A stretch of DNA of 64,000 nt from Mycobacterium saskatchewanense (GCF_010729105.1 NZ_AP022573.1:3782001-3846000); one strand, 5' to 3'. Counted from the first letter of the stretch, positions 33,612-42,811 are shown. Numbers and translations: made by a program. Notes: generated from the sequence alone by a model not told the origin.

Positions 33612-34267
33612 TCGCCCGTGCGGCAGCTGATTTCCATGCTGTCGCTGTCGCGGACGAGGAAGTTGAAACTGACGTAGCCGTTCGCTGGGTTGCGCACCCG
33701 GTCCAGGTACGGCTGGGTGTCGGCCGCACTGGTGTTGTCCGCGACGATCAGTACCCCCGCGGAGAACCGCGGTTCGAGCAACTCGATCACCGGCAGGTAC
33801 AGGTCTTTCCAACCGTCGAGCAGCACGAAGTCGACGGAACCGTCCAGGTCGGCCAGCGTGGAAAGAGCGTCCCCCTCCAAGATGGTGATCGCGTCGTCCA
33901 GTCCGGTCTCGGCGAACGTTTGCTTCGCGGCGGCGATCTTGGTGGCGCTGAGTTCGGTGGTTACCACCCGCCCGGCGCCGTTGTCGCGGACACCCGCCGC
34001 CAGATGGATCGCGGAAATGCCGAAGGACATCCCGAATTCGACGACGGTCGCCGGACGGGTCGCCCGCACCAACGAATACAGCAGCCGGCCCGCATCGGGG
34101 GTCACCGGGATGTAGAACTCACTCATCGCCTCGGCGCGCTCCTGCGCGTTCATCGGGCGATCGAAATCGCCGCGCCGCTCGCGCAATAATGACATCTGGC
34201 TCTTCGCTTCGCCGTACATCCGGTCGAGTACCGTCGCAACCTTGGGATCCTGCAGAGTGTTCGCCAT
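33608..34267 (-). CDS. SAM-dependent O-methyltransferase
   Basis: A 219-residue class I methyltransferase of the caffeoyl-CoA/catechol O-methyltransferase group. The SAM-binding motif is VVEFGMSFGISAIHLA, followed by GRVVTTELSATKIAAA, then VDFVLLDGWKDLYLPVIELL and LIVADNTSAADTQPYLD. In this group the two Asp residues (LLDGWKD and ADN) bind a metal and orient a catechol-like substrate. M. tuberculosis Rv0187 is a similar enzyme. The ATG at 34267 is chosen because longer readings cross the divergent promoter and riboswitch. Substrate unknown. Confidence 0.82.
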   Translation of the reverse strand: MANTLQDPKVATVLDRMYGEAKSQMSLLRERRGDFDRPMNAQERAEAMSEFYIPVTPDAGRLLYSLVRATRPATVVEFGMSFGISAIHLAAGVRDNGAGRVVTTELSATKIAAAKQTFAETGLDDAITILEGDALSTLADLDGSVDFVLLDGWKDLYLPVIELLEPRFSAGVLIVADNTSAADTQPYLDRVRNPANGYVSFNFLVRDSDSMEISCRTGD

Positions 34268-34303
34268 GCTTCCGAGGGTAGGCGCTCCCGGCGACACGCT
34301 CGT

Positions 34304-34332
34304 TTGACCGGTTCGGATCCGCGGTGCAAGAT
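34304..34332 (+). promoter_or_regulatory. Probable promoter of the M-box transcript
   Basis: TTGACC (34304-34309) and CAAGAT (34327-34332) are separated by 17 bases. The expected transcription start near 34339 falls a few bases before the first helix of the M-box at 34343. Confidence 0.5.
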
Positions 34333-34342
34333 GGTGGGGCAA

Positions 34343-34509
34343 GCACCTCGGTAGGTGAGGCGTCTGCATGGACACAGGCCACTGACCCCGAACGTCGAGA
34401 GACGCCCCGGGTCAGGACAGCTCTTCCCGGACCCAAGGGTTGAGCCCAAGTGGCTTCCGGAGTAATCCAGATACGCCGTGCAGTGCCGAAGCTCCGACGA
34501 GAGGGGTGC
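34343..34509 (+). promoter_or_regulatory. M-box (ykoK) magnesium riboswitch
   Basis: The sequence carries the conserved blocks of the M-box aptamer in order: GGTGAGGC (34354-34361), AACGTCGAGAGACGCC (34391-34406), then ACGCCGTGCAGTGC and CGAAGCTCCGACGAGAG (34473-34502). The closing helix is formed by GCACC (34343-34347) with GGTGC (34505-34509). M-boxes fold around several Mg2+ ions and switch off genes for Mg2+ uptake when magnesium is plentiful. In M. tuberculosis they precede Rv1535 and PE20. Here it heads a transcript with two small reading frames and an Nramp-type transporter. I see no U-rich terminator, so the switch may act through Rho or through ribosome access. Confidence 0.88.
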
Positions 34510-34606
34510 GGTCGGTCGGTTCGCCACCGTCCATTCGTGCCTCTTCCGTTCAGGTGAAATGTGACGACACCCGCGTGTGTCCCGGCCGTGAGGAGGTGAG
34601 GGCGAG

Positions 34607-34690
34607 ATGAGCGAGACCAGTCCGAGCGATAGTCCGTATCCCAATTCCATTTCGACCCGATCCGGTTCCGGCATGCCCTCCGTGGCTTGA
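34607..34690 (+). CDS. Putative 27-residue Ser/Pro-rich leader peptide
   Basis: An ATG at 34607 is preceded by GAGGAGGTGAGGG (AGGAGG at 34591-34596) and opens a 27-codon frame beginning MSETSPSDSPYPNS and ending at TGA 34688-34690. Eight of 27 residues are Ser and four are Pro. It lies between the M-box and the next small gene, where Pro-rich leader peptides sense conditions in other Mg2+ transporter genes (mgtL upstream of mgtA in Salmonella). Coding status is unproven; the strong ribosome site is the main support. No relation to mgtL by sequence is claimed. Confidence 0.4.
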   Translation: MSETSPSDSPYPNSISTRSGSGMPSVA

Positions 34691-34737
34691 CGATTCGAGC
34701 ACGCGAGCCGATCGGCCCTGCACGACAGGAGAAGATC

Positions 34738-34926
34738 ATGGCTTTCACTACTGCACACCGCTTTTCTGGCGCATCGCTGTGGCGTGGAATCGCCGGCGCG
34801 TTCAGCGCGCGCTGCCGGCTGACCCCCGAGGAGCGTGCCAACCTGTATGTCTCGCGGATGCCCATCGCGGTGGTGACGGCCTCGCTGGGCGGCCATCCGT
34901 CGGCCGGCCCGGGCGACCACCGCTGA
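34738..34926 (+). CDS. Small 62-residue protein downstream of the M-box
   Basis: The ATG at 34738 has AGGAGA at 34727-34732. The predicted protein begins MAFTTAHRFSGASLWRGIAG, continues with a basic Arg-rich turn (AFSARCRLTPEERANLYVSR) and a short hydrophobic stretch (MPIAVVTASLGG), and ends polar. It has no confident membrane helix and I recognise no family. In M. tuberculosis a similarly small gene of unknown function (Rv1535) follows an M-box, which raises the possibility of a conserved small partner; this needs comparison. The transporter gene starts 43 bp downstream and is likely on the same transcript. Confidence 0.6.
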   Translation: MAFTTAHRFSGASLWRGIAGAFSARCRLTPEERANLYVSRMPIAVVTASLGGHPSAGPGDHR

Positions 34927-34969
34927 TCGGTCTCATCCCTCGAACTGGCCTGCGAGAGCGAAACATCCG

Positions 34970-36691
34970 ATGACCTCCCTGTCCACCGGCGGCGACCTCC
35001 GCAGCGCGGATGCCGACATCGTCGGCGCGTTCGGTCGAATCCAGCGCGACGGCGCCGGCGCGTACACGGGCCGGTGGCGGCGCCTGCGGACCCTGATGGT
35101 CATCTCCGGGCCGGGATTGATCGTGATGGTGGGCGACAACGACGCCGGCGGCGTCGCAACCTACGCACAGGCCGGGCAGAACTACGGGATGAGCCTGCTG
35201 TGGACGCTGACGATGCTCATCCCGGTGCTGTACGTGAACCAGGAGATGGTGCTCAGGCTCGGCGCGGTCGCCCGCGTCGGGCACGCGCGGTTGATCTTCG
35301 CCCGCTTCGGGAGATTCTGGGGTGCGTTCAGCGTCGGCGATCTACTGATCCTCAACGCCCTGACCATCGTCACCGAATTCATCGGCGTCTCAATGGCGTT
35401 GGATTTCCTCGGATGTCCGAAGGTCATCGCGATACCGGCCGCCGCCGTGCTGCTGTTCGCTGTGGTGGCCGGGGGGTCGTTCCGGCGCTGGGAGGCGCTC
35501 ATGTTCCTGCTGATCGCGGTGAACGTGTTGATCATCCCGATGGTGCTGCTGGTCCATCCCACCCTCAACCGCACCGCCGCCGGGCTGCTCCCGCATTTCT
35601 CGGGAGGCCTCGACTCCACGGTGCTGCTATTGGTCGTGGCGATCGTCGGCACCACCGTCGCGCCCTGGCAGCTGTTCTTCCAGCAGTCCAACGTGGTCGA
35701 CAAGCGCATCACGGCCCGCTGGATCCCCTACGCCCGTGCGGATTTGATCATCGGCATCGTGGTGGTGGTGGTCGGGGCGACGGCCCTGATGGCGGTGACG
35801 GCCTTCGGGTTGGCCGGCACCGCCGACGTCGGGCACTTCACCGACGCCGGTGCGGTCGCGTCCGCGCTGACCAAACACCTCGGCAGCACGGTCGGCATGC
35901 TGTTCGCCGTCATCCTGCTGGACGCATCGCTGATCGGCGCCAACGCCATCGGCCTGGCCACCACCTACGCCATCGGCGACGCGATGGGCAGGCGACACTC
36001 TCTGCATTGGAAGATCAGCGAGGCACCGCTGTTCTACGGCGGTTACGCGGCGCTGCTTGCGGTGTCGGCAGCGGTGGCCTTCAGCCCCGACCACATCCTC
36101 GGGCTGGTGACCCAGGGCGTGCAGGCGCTCGCCGGAGTCCTGCTGCCGTCGGCCACCGTGTTCTTGGTGCTGCTCTGTAACGACCGGGCGGTGCTGGGGC
36201 CGTGGTCGAACACGGTGCGGCAGAACATCGTCGCCTGGGCGATCTTGTGGTCGCTCGTGCTGCTGTCGCTGGCGTTGACGGCGACCACCTTCTTCCCGAC
36301 CCTGTCCACCGGCACGATCGAGGCCGGCCTCGCTGCCGGCGCGGCGACCGGCATCGCCGGTGGGGCCGCCGCAATCATCACCGGCAATCGCCAGAAGGCA
36401 AGGCGCGCCGCGGAGCTCACCGTCGGGTCCCTCGGGGGTGGGCTGGACCCGCACGATGTCGACGAGCTGGACGACACCCCGTCGCTCACGCGGGCCGAGC
36501 GCCGAGCCGTGCGTCGGCAGGACCGCATGTCGTGGCAGACCCCCGACCTGGCCGGGTTGGCGCGTCCGGCCATGTCGCCGATCCGCCGGGCGGGCCTGTT
36601 CACCCTGCGCGGCTACCTGGTGGTGGCCGTGGCGCTGGTCGTCGTCAAGATCGTGCAGGCGGCCGTCGTGGGGCCCGCCAGTTCACTGTGA
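34970..36691 (+). CDS. Nramp-family transporter with altered metal site, probable Mg2+ importer
   Basis: A 573-residue membrane protein with about 11-12 helices and a C-terminal cytoplasmic tail containing one more helix. The Nramp architecture is clear (GPGLIVMVG start, conserved TM6 region). However, the TM1 metal motif DPGN is D58-A-G-G61, and the TM6 motif MPH is A231-P-W. The Met that makes Nramp proteins prefer Mn/Fe is thus Ala. This substitution is described for NRAMP-related magnesium transporters. An M-box Mg2+ riboswitch heads the transcript, which independently points to magnesium. The ATG at 34970 is used. The 3' end overlaps the convergent oxidoreductase by 9 bp. Classical mycobacterial MntH (Rv0924c) is a different, canonical protein. 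Confidence 0.85.
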   Translation: MTSLSTGGDLRSADADIVGAFGRIQRDGAGAYTGRWRRLRTLMVISGPGLIVMVGDNDAGGVATYAQAGQNYGMSLLWTLTMLIPVLYVNQEMVLRLGAVARVGHARLIFARFGRFWGAFSVGDLLILNALTIVTEFIGVSMALDFLGCPKVIAIPAAAVLLFAVVAGGSFRRWEALMFLLIAVNVLIIPMVLLVHPTLNRTAAGLLPHFSGGLDSTVLLLVVAIVGTTVAPWQLFFQQSNVVDKRITARWIPYARADLIIGIVVVVVGATALMAVTAFGLAGTADVGHFTDAGAVASALTKHLGSTVGMLFAVILLDASLIGANAIGLATTYAIGDAMGRRHSLHWKISEAPLFYGGYAALLAVSAAVAFSPDHILGLVTQGVQALAGVLLPSATVFLVLLCNDRAVLGPWSNTVRQNIVAWAILWSLVLLSLALTATTFFPTLSTGTIEAGLAAGAATGIAGGAAAIITGNRQKARRAAELTVGSLGGGLDPHDVDELDDTPSLTRAERRAVRRQDRMSWQTPDLAGLARPAMSPIRRAGLFTLRGYLVVAVALVVVKIVQAAVVGPASSL

Positions 36692-37627
36692 ATTCGTAGG
36701 CAGCAGAACGATCTTGCCGTGGGTGTGGCGTCGCTCGAGCACCTCGAAGGCGTCGGCCACCCGCTCGAGCGGGAAGGTGTCGGCGATGTCGAGATCGACC
36801 GCGCCGCTTGCGACAAGGCCGGCGATCTCGCTGAGCACCTCGGGCGTCGATGCGTCCATGCTGCCCTCGGTCTTGGCGCCGACCTCCGCGGCCTTCTCGA
36901 ACGAGATGATGGTCTCGATCCGCTCCGGCGGCACACCGAGGTCCACCGCCAGGTCGAGGTAGTCCGGGCCGAACAGGTCGATGAAGGCGTCGACACCGTC
37001 TGGTGCCGCCTCACGCAGCCGGTCGGCCAGCCCGTCGCCATAGGAGACCGGGATGACGCCATGGTCGCGCAGCCACTGGGCGTTGCCCTCCCCGGCGATG
37101 CCGAGCACCACGACCTCCTTCAGAACCAGGAGCTGGACGACGAGGCTGCCCACCCCGCCGGCCGCCGCCGACACGGCGACCGTCTCACCCGGCCGGGGTG
37201 CCACCGCACGTACGGCCGCGTAGGCCGTCACACCCGCTACGTAGAGCGATCCCGCTTTTTCCCAGCTCAATCCGGGCGGTTTGCGGATCAGCTGGCCCAC
37301 GGGCACGGCGGTGTGGGTGGCGTGACTCGACCGGCGCAGGCTGAAACCCAGCACTTCGTCGCCGACGTCGAACTCGGTGACTCCGGGCCCGACCGCGGTC
37401 ACGACACCGGCGAGATCGCTGCCCTCGCCCGACGGGAAAGTGGCGGGAAACATCTCGTGCATCGCTCCGGAGCGGATGCCCGCCTCGCCCGGGTTGATCC
37501 CGGCGGCGCGGACCTCGACCACCACCTCGCCGGGGTCCGGGACGGGCATGTCGATGCTCGTCACATACAAGACCTCGGGCCCACCGTAGCGGTCGAACCG
37601 CACGGCGCGTGCCTCCCCAGCCGCCAT
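36683..37627 (-). CDS. Zinc-independent quinone oxidoreductase-like MDR enzyme
   Basis: A 314-residue medium-chain dehydrogenase/reductase of the quinone oxidoreductase type. It has AVRFDRYGGPEVLYV at the start, AAGINPGEAGIRSG, a GEGSDLAGVVTAVG block, and the NADPH-binding motif SAAAGGVGSLVVQL. The cysteines that bind structural zinc are absent, as normal for this class. It would reduce quinones or enones with NADPH. The C-terminal half is shorter and more divergent than the N-terminal half. It is convergent with the Nramp-type gene and has its own promoter region upstream, shared with the lipoprotein gene. Confidence 0.82.
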   Translation of the reverse strand: MAAGEARAVRFDRYGGPEVLYVTSIDMPVPDPGEVVVEVRAAGINPGEAGIRSGAMHEMFPATFPSGEGSDLAGVVTAVGPGVTEFDVGDEVLGFSLRRSSHATHTAVPVGQLIRKPPGLSWEKAGSLYVAGVTAYAAVRAVAPRPGETVAVSAAAGGVGSLVVQLLVLKEVVVLGIAGEGNAQWLRDHGVIPVSYGDGLADRLREAAPDGVDAFIDLFGPDYLDLAVDLGVPPERIETIISFEKAAEVGAKTEGSMDASTPEVLSEIAGLVASGAVDLDIADTFPLERVADAFEVLERRHTHGKIVLLPTNSQ

Positions 37628-37745
37628 CTGGAATCTCCTCGCCCCGCATGACTTCCCTGCCCCACGCCAGCATAGGCCGCCCGCCCATACCCCAAGGTCG
37701 GCGTGTGCGCGTATGTTCTAGAGGCACGGACCGGAAGGAATTCCC

Positions 37746-38345
37746 ATGGTTGCTCGGATCTCTGTCGCGGCCGTCGCCGCGCTCGTGGCCGGCGCCACGG
37801 TCGCCGGTTGCGGGGGCAACAAGGCGTCTGCGCCGTCGTCGTCCCCCTCCACCACCTCGGCCGCGTCCGGAAGTATCACCAGCCCCTCGCCCGGTCAGCC
37901 GATGGACTACAGCTCCCTGCTGATCAAGGCGAGCGACGTCGGCGGGGACTTCACCGCGCCGCAACCGCCTGTGCTGAATCCGAACAACGCCGCCGGGGTC
38001 GCGCAGTTGTTCGCGAGTGCCGATAACAGCCGCCGGATCGGCGACACGATACTGATCGTCGCCGACCCCGCGGCGGCGGCGGCCGGGGTCGACAACACCA
38101 AGACCAACTACGGGAGCAAGGTCGGCGGAACCTGGCAGCCGGTCGACGTCGGGTCCAACGGCACCATGATCTCCGGTACCTCGCCGGACAATTCGCAGGC
38201 GATCGCCGTGCTGTTGTTCACCGAGGGCAAGGCGCTCGTGAACCTGGAATTCGACAGCACGCCCAACGACCCGATCGATCCCGCCGTCGCCACGGACATC
38301 GGGCGCAAGCAGGACGCCGCGATCAAGAGCAACCTCCCCGGCTAG
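37746..38345 (+). CDS. Secreted lipoprotein
   Basis: A 199-residue lipoprotein. The signal peptide MVARISVAAVAALVAGATVAGC ends in a lipobox VAGC with Cys22 as the lipidated residue. A Ser/Thr/Pro/Ala-rich linker (residues 26-50) is followed by a domain with GGDFTAPQPPVLNPNNAAGV, TILIVADPAAAAAGVD and ALVNLEFDSTPNDPIDPAV. It belongs to a mycobacterial lipoprotein type with a compact alpha/beta sensor-like domain of unknown function. The start at 37746 follows GGAAGGAATTCCC. It is convergent with the carboxylic acid reductase gene (11 bp between stops). Confidence 0.8.
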   Translation: MVARISVAAVAALVAGATVAGCGGNKASAPSSSPSTTSAASGSITSPSPGQPMDYSSLLIKASDVGGDFTAPQPPVLNPNNAAGVAQLFASADNSRRIGDTILIVADPAAAAAGVDNTKTNYGSKVGGTWQPVDVGSNGTMISGTSPDNSQAIAVLLFTEGKALVNLEFDSTPNDPIDPAVATDIGRKQDAAIKSNLPG

Positions 38346-38356
38346 GCCCGGCGGGC

Positions 38357-41300
38357 TCAGACGAGGCCCAGCACCCGTAAATCCGCGACGTACTTGTCGA
38401 GCAAGGCCGCCGACAGATGTGGAATGTCTTCGTCCGCACCGATTTTCGCCGTCTGCACGGCTCTGCGGAACACGTCGGTCGGCGCCGGCGCCCCCCGCAG
38501 CGGCCGCTCCGGCTCCCGGTAGGCGTCCAGCAACGGCAGCGCCGAGTGCTGACGCTGCCTGTCCGGCAGCGCCCGAAGCGCCGTCTCGAACCGGCTGAGC
38601 CACTCGTCGTAGTCGTCGATGCGCCGGATGTCGTGGCCGGCGCCGATCAACCAATCCACGAACACGTCAAGGGAGACGCCGTCGTCGTGCGGGTTCATCA
38701 CGTCGAACGACCGGAAGCCTCCGGAATCCTCGGTGGCATTTGCCATTTGCTCGCCGAGCGTGGTGACCGCCTCGGCTACGAAGTCTGCGGGCAGCCCGTC
38801 GTAGTGGGCGATCGCCCGGGTGCCGTCGTCGCCGGCCCGATAGAACGACGACGGGGCGATGCCGGTCGCCAGGAGGCTGATGATCAAGCGTGTGAACGCA
38901 TCCGGCACGTTCAACTGCCCGGCGTAGCGGCTGTGGGCCAGGATCATGTCCGACCGAAAAACGGCCACCGGCAGACCGCACAGGTGGTGCGCCTCGCGGA
39001 GCAGCACCTCGCCGGCCCATTTGCTGTTCGCGTATCCGTTGGCGTAGCTCGCGTCGAGGGGCCGCGCCGGACTGATGGTGCGGATGTCGCCGTCCTCGGT
39101 GAACCGGCCCGGATCGACCGACATGGCCACGGCCACCGTCGACAAATACGTGACCGGCTTGATCCGGCCGGTGATCGCCAGGCGGATCACCTCGGCGGTG
39201 CCCACGACGTTGGGCCCGAACAACTGGTCGTAGGGCAAAACGTGGTTGACGAGCGCCGCCGGGTGCACGATGTGGTCGACGTCCCGGACCAGCCGGTCCC
39301 AAACCTCTTGACTCACACCCATTTGCGGTTCGCCGATGTCGCCGGCGATGACCTCGAGGTGGTTGGCCGCCAGGTCGCGGAAACGCCTGACCAGTTCCGG
39401 GTCACCGCTGTCGAAGACGTCGCCCAGGCGCCTGGCGGCCGCCTCGTCGTCCACGCCCCGCACGATGCAGATGAGCCGTCCCCCGGTTTCGGACAGTCGC
39501 TCCAGCCACTCCAGGCAGAGGAAGCGCCCGAGGTAACCGTTGGCCCCGGTCAGCAGCACGGTGTGCGGCGTGCCGGCGGCGCTGGGTAGCGTCGGGGCCT
39601 CGGCGAGCGTCTTGGCGTCGATGAACGCCGCCAGCTTCAGGTCCGCCGCGCGGACCTCGGTCGCCTCGCGCCCGTGCACCGTCGCGAATGTGGGGCGCTG
39701 CGATCCCGTTTCGCGTTCGGATGCAATGAAATTCGCGAGTTGACGGAGGTCGGTCGCCGGGCCGATGATCTGCCCCACCGGTACGTCGACGTCGAAGACG
39801 TCGCGCAGCAGGTTGGAGAAGGTCAGCGCCGACAGCGAGTCACCGCCCAGCTCGATGAACCGCGCGTCGGGTTCCGGAGGGCCGCCGGCCAGCCCGAGCA
39901 GCGCCTCGGCCGCGCGGGCCAGCGTGTCGACGACGGGCCGGTCCGCGGCCCCTTCGCGCAACGCGCGCAACTCCGTCGCTCGAGTGGCGGCCAGCTCCGC
40001 GTACAACTGCTCGAGCCGTTCCCCGTAGTGCTCCTTGAGCTTTGGCCGCAGCAGCTTGCCCACCCCGGACAGCAGCCCGCTGTCCTCGCTGAACGGCTGG
40101 TACTCGATCAGGAAGTCGACGGGCACCTCATAGGACTGCAGTTCGGCGAGTCTGGCTGCCTGGCGCAGCGATTCGCTCAGGGCCGCTCGTAACCCGTCTT
40201 CGTCGTCAGCAAATTTCTCGAGCGCGTCGGTGGTGGGGACGACGACCGCCAGCAGGTAGGGGCGTTCGCTGTTGCCGTACACGAAGATCTGCCGGACGAG
40301 CCCGGCGCTGGCGAAGATGGCCTCCAGCCGGGCCACGGCGACGAACTCGCCCTGGGACAGCTTCAGCACGTTGTTGCGCCGGTCGACATACGCGAGCCGG
40401 CCGGGCTCGAGCTCCGCCATCACGTCACCGGTCCGGTAGTAACCGTCCTCGTCGAACGCGTTGGCGGTCACGTCGGGCCGCTTGAAGTAGCCGGGCGTGG
40501 CGGTGAGCGACTTGATCAGTAGCTCACCGCGGGGATGCGGCTTGTCGGTGTGGAAGTAGCCCAGCTCGGGGACGTCGACGAGCTTGTAGTCGAGCACCGG
40601 CGGACTGACGATGCGGCCGTCCTTGGACACCATGCCGACCTCGGTCAGCCCGTACCCGTCGAGCACGTGCACGTCCAGGCACGCCTCGACGAAGCCCTTC
40701 ATCTCCGCGGCGAGCGGCGCGGTGCCGCAGAAGGCGGTGATGATGCGTCCCCCCAGCACGTCTTCGCGCAGCTCGGCCATGGCCTCGGCCTCCGCGGAAG
40801 CGCTATCGGCGCCGTCGCCGACCCGCCGGTCCATCCCGCTCTGGTAGCGCTGATACAACATCTCGGCCACCCGCGGAACCAGGCCCATCTCCGTGGGCCG
40901 CACCAGCGTCCAGTCCTCGAACAAGGTGGACAGGTCGCTCTCCGGCACGAAATAGCTGGTGCCGCCGGCCTGGAACGCCGTCGACAGCGGAATCCGGCCG
41001 CCGAGGTGGTTCAGCGGCATGAAGTTGACGTTGAACACCGGCGTTTCGGCGAGATCCGGCATCAACTGGTTTGTCCAGACCTTGCCGACCATGCGCTCGG
41101 TGTACATGGCGCCCTTGGGCAATCCGGTGCTCCCCGAGGTGTACATGATCATCGCCAACCGCTCATCGGTGCCGCCGAGGTAGACCGGCTCCGGCGGCAA
41201 CCCGCGCCCACGTTCGACGAGCTCGTCGAACGTCTCGATCGTCAGCGTCACTTTCGCGGCGGCCAGCTTCGCCCGTGCGCGATCGAGGTTCTCGCGCTGC

Positions 41301-41926
41301 TCGTCCACCTCGGGCTGGTAGTCGAATACGACGAGTCGACGCAGCGAGGTGCTGGCCAGCGCCGCCTCGACGGCGAGGTCCAGATATCCGGCGCCCGTGG
41401 CGAGAACGCGCGGCTCGGCCTCCTCGACGATCGGCCGCAGCCGCGAGGCCGAAGCGTTGTGCTGCAGTGGCACCGCCACCAGGCCGAGGTACGCGCACAC
41501 CAGGTCGACGGTCAGGTACTCGGGGCTGGCGAAGCCCAAGGTGGCGACGAAGTCTCCGGGCGCCACCGGGTTCGGGGCGTCCCGGCGCCACGCGGTCGCG
41601 ATCGCGCGCACGTTGTCCCAGAGCTCGCGGTAGGTGAGCGTGTCGAAACGCGGCAGCAGTCGCGTCGTGGTGCGGCCGGTCTCGGGATCGGTGGTCACCG
41701 AGCGCGCCCGCCAGCCGACGGCCGGGCGGTCCGCGTAGCCCCGGACGAGCGTCTCCAGGATCTGCGGCAGCCGGAGCCCCGGGCGGCGCGCCGCGGCCTG
41801 CAGGGTGGTGTCGGGCCTGGCGCCCCGGAATTGCGGGTCGTCGGCATACAACCGGGTCAACCGTTCGCGCTGCCTGCCGCCGAGACCTGACGGGGCGCCG
41901 TCCTGGAGCTTCGCATCATCGATCAT
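38357..41926 (-). CDS. car: Carboxylic acid reductase (adenylation-PCP-reductase)
   Basis: A 1189-residue three-domain enzyme. The adenylation domain (residues about 60-650) has [15 protein letters not shown] near 265-280 and [24 protein letters not shown]. The carrier domain (about 660-740) has the phosphopantetheine site Ser697 in LGGDSLSAL. The NADPH-dependent reductase domain starts with [18 protein letters not shown] near 790 and carries the SDR-type Tyr/Lys in [11 protein letters not shown]. It activates an acid with ATP, tethers it as a thioester and reduces it to the aldehyde. It needs a phosphopantetheinyl transferase encoded elsewhere. M. tuberculosis FadD9 (Rv2590) is a homologue. 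The ATG at 41926 has GAGAGG upstream; 14 more residues could be read from 41968. Confidence 0.95.
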   Translation of the reverse strand: MIDDAKLQDGAPSGLGGRQRERLTRLYADDPQFRGARPDTTLQAAARRPGLRLPQILETLVRGYADRPAVGWRARSVTTDPETGRTTTRLLPRFDTLTYRELWDNVRAIATAWRRDAPNPVAPGDFVATLGFASPEYLTVDLVCAYLGLVAVPLQHNASASRLRPIVEEAEPRVLATGAGYLDLAVEAALASTSLRRLVVFDYQPEVDEQRENLDRARAKLAAAKVTLTIETFDELVERGRGLPPEPVYLGGTDERLAMIMYTSGSTGLPKGAMYTERMVGKVWTNQLMPDLAETPVFNVNFMPLNHLGGRIPLSTAFQAGGTSYFVPESDLSTLFEDWTLVRPTEMGLVPRVAEMLYQRYQSGMDRRVGDGADSASAEAEAMAELREDVLGGRIITAFCGTAPLAAEMKGFVEACLDVHVLDGYGLTEVGMVSKDGRIVSPPVLDYKLVDVPELGYFHTDKPHPRGELLIKSLTATPGYFKRPDVTANAFDEDGYYRTGDVMAELEPGRLAYVDRRNNVLKLSQGEFVAVARLEAIFASAGLVRQIFVYGNSERPYLLAVVVPTTDALEKFADDEDGLRAALSESLRQAARLAELQSYEVPVDFLIEYQPFSEDSGLLSGVGKLLRPKLKEHYGERLEQLYAELAATRATELRALREGAADRPVVDTLARAAEALLGLAGGPPEPDARFIELGGDSLSALTFSNLLRDVFDVDVPVGQIIGPATDLRQLANFIASERETGSQRPTFATVHGREATEVRAADLKLAAFIDAKTLAEAPTLPSAAGTPHTVLLTGANGYLGRFLCLEWLERLSETGGRLICIVRGVDDEAAARRLGDVFDSGDPELVRRFRDLAANHLEVIAGDIGEPQMGVSQEVWDRLVRDVDHIVHPAALVNHVLPYDQLFGPNVVGTAEVIRLAITGRIKPVTYLSTVAVAMSVDPGRFTEDGDIRTISPARPLDASYANGYANSKWAGEVLLREAHHLCGLPVAVFRSDMILAHSRYAGQLNVPDAFTRLIISLLATGIAPSSFYRAGDDGTRAIAHYDGLPADFVAEAVTTLGEQMANATEDSGGFRSFDVMNPHDDGVSLDVFVDWLIGAGHDIRRIDDYDEWLSRFETALRALPDRQRQHSALPLLDAYREPERPLRGAPAPTDVFRRAVQTAKIGADEDIPHLSAALLDKYVADLRVLGLV

Positions 41927-42028
41927 GGGCAGCCTCTCGTTCCGATTGCTCGTATACCGAGAACTCACTGCCTCTGGGGCATCTTCCGTTCAACCCCTGT
42001 GAGTGCCGTCACAGCAGCGGGGATGGGG

Positions 42029-42811
42029 TCAGGCGACGACCTGGATGGGGTCGCCGACGTTGACCTGGTTGAAGTACCAGGCGGCGTTGTCGGGGCTGAG
42101 GTTGATGCAGCCGTGGCTGACGTTGGCGTGGCCCTGGGAGTCCACCGACCACGGGGCCGAGTGCACGTAGACGCCGCCCCAGGTCACGCGCACGGCGTAC
42201 TGAGCGGTGATCTTGTAACCCTCGGGTGAGCTCAGCGGGATGCCGATCGTCCGCGAGTCCATCACCACGCTGCGCTGCTTCTCCAGGGCGGTGAAGCTGC
42301 CGAGCGGCGTGGGCCGGCTGGGCTTGCCCATCGAGGCCGGCATGGTGCGCAGCACTTCGCCGTTCCGGCTGACCGTGAACGTGTGGTCCGACAGGCTGGC
42401 CACGCCGAGCAACTGGTCACCGGTGTCAAAGCCCGTGTTCAGCGCCTGCACGCCCAACGAGTCGTTGGAGTGGGCCACGGCCACCGAGACGTGGGAGTGG
42501 GCGGGCCAGTACTGCGCCGGGACCCATTGGACGACGTTGTTGCCCACCCACTCGAAGTGCCCGGGCATGGCGCTCGGCGACGAGACCCGGATGGACCGCT
42601 CGGCCGCCCCACGATCGGCGACCGGTGCCGCGAACGTCACCACAACCGGATGGGCCACGCCCACCACCGCGCCGTTGGCGGGCAAAACCGCGGCGACGGC
42701 CGGCACGGGTTCGGGGAGGGGGACGGAGGCCCGCCCGAGGGCGACGTGGCCGAACAGGCCCAGCGTCGTGATCGCCACCATAACGGATAGATAACGAACC
42801 GCTCGACGCAT
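42029..42811 (-). CDS. ldtA: L,D-transpeptidase LdtA (LdtMt1-like)
   Basis: A 260-residue exported enzyme forming 3-3 cross-links in peptidoglycan. A signal/anchor segment (VRYLSVMVAITTLGLFGHVA) is followed by an Ig-like domain (PANGAVVGVAHPVVVTFAAP). The YkuD catalytic domain begins at DHTFTVSRNGEVLRTMPASMG and carries the active-site Cys235 in NVSHGCINLSP, with His at VYVHSAP. The length agrees with M. tuberculosis LdtMt1 (Rv0116c, 251). The ATG at 42811 has GAAGGG upstream. It is the positional counterpart of Rv0116c, but the genes to its right in that genome's order (heptose synthesis) are replaced here by car and others. Confidence 0.92.
   Translation of the reverse strand: MRRAVRYLSVMVAITTLGLFGHVALGRASVPLPEPVPAVAAVLPANGAVVGVAHPVVVTFAAPVADRGAAERSIRVSSPSAMPGHFEWVGNNVVQWVPAQYWPAHSHVSVAVAHSNDSLGVQALNTGFDTGDQLLGVASLSDHTFTVSRNGEVLRTMPASMGKPSRPTPLGSFTALEKQRSVVMDSRTIGIPLSSPEGYKITAQYAVRVTWGGVYVHSAPWSVDSQGHANVSHGCINLSPDNAAWYFNQVNVGDPIQVVA

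Noticed and set aside
33608..34375. A longer methyltransferase starting at 34375.
   Set aside because: The added 36 residues cover the promoter and first part of the M-box; the ATG at 34267 gives the normal fold.
34970..36691. Assignment as MntH manganese transporter.
   Set aside because: The TM6 methionine and the TM1 asparagine of the metal site are absent and an Mg2+ riboswitch precedes the transcript.
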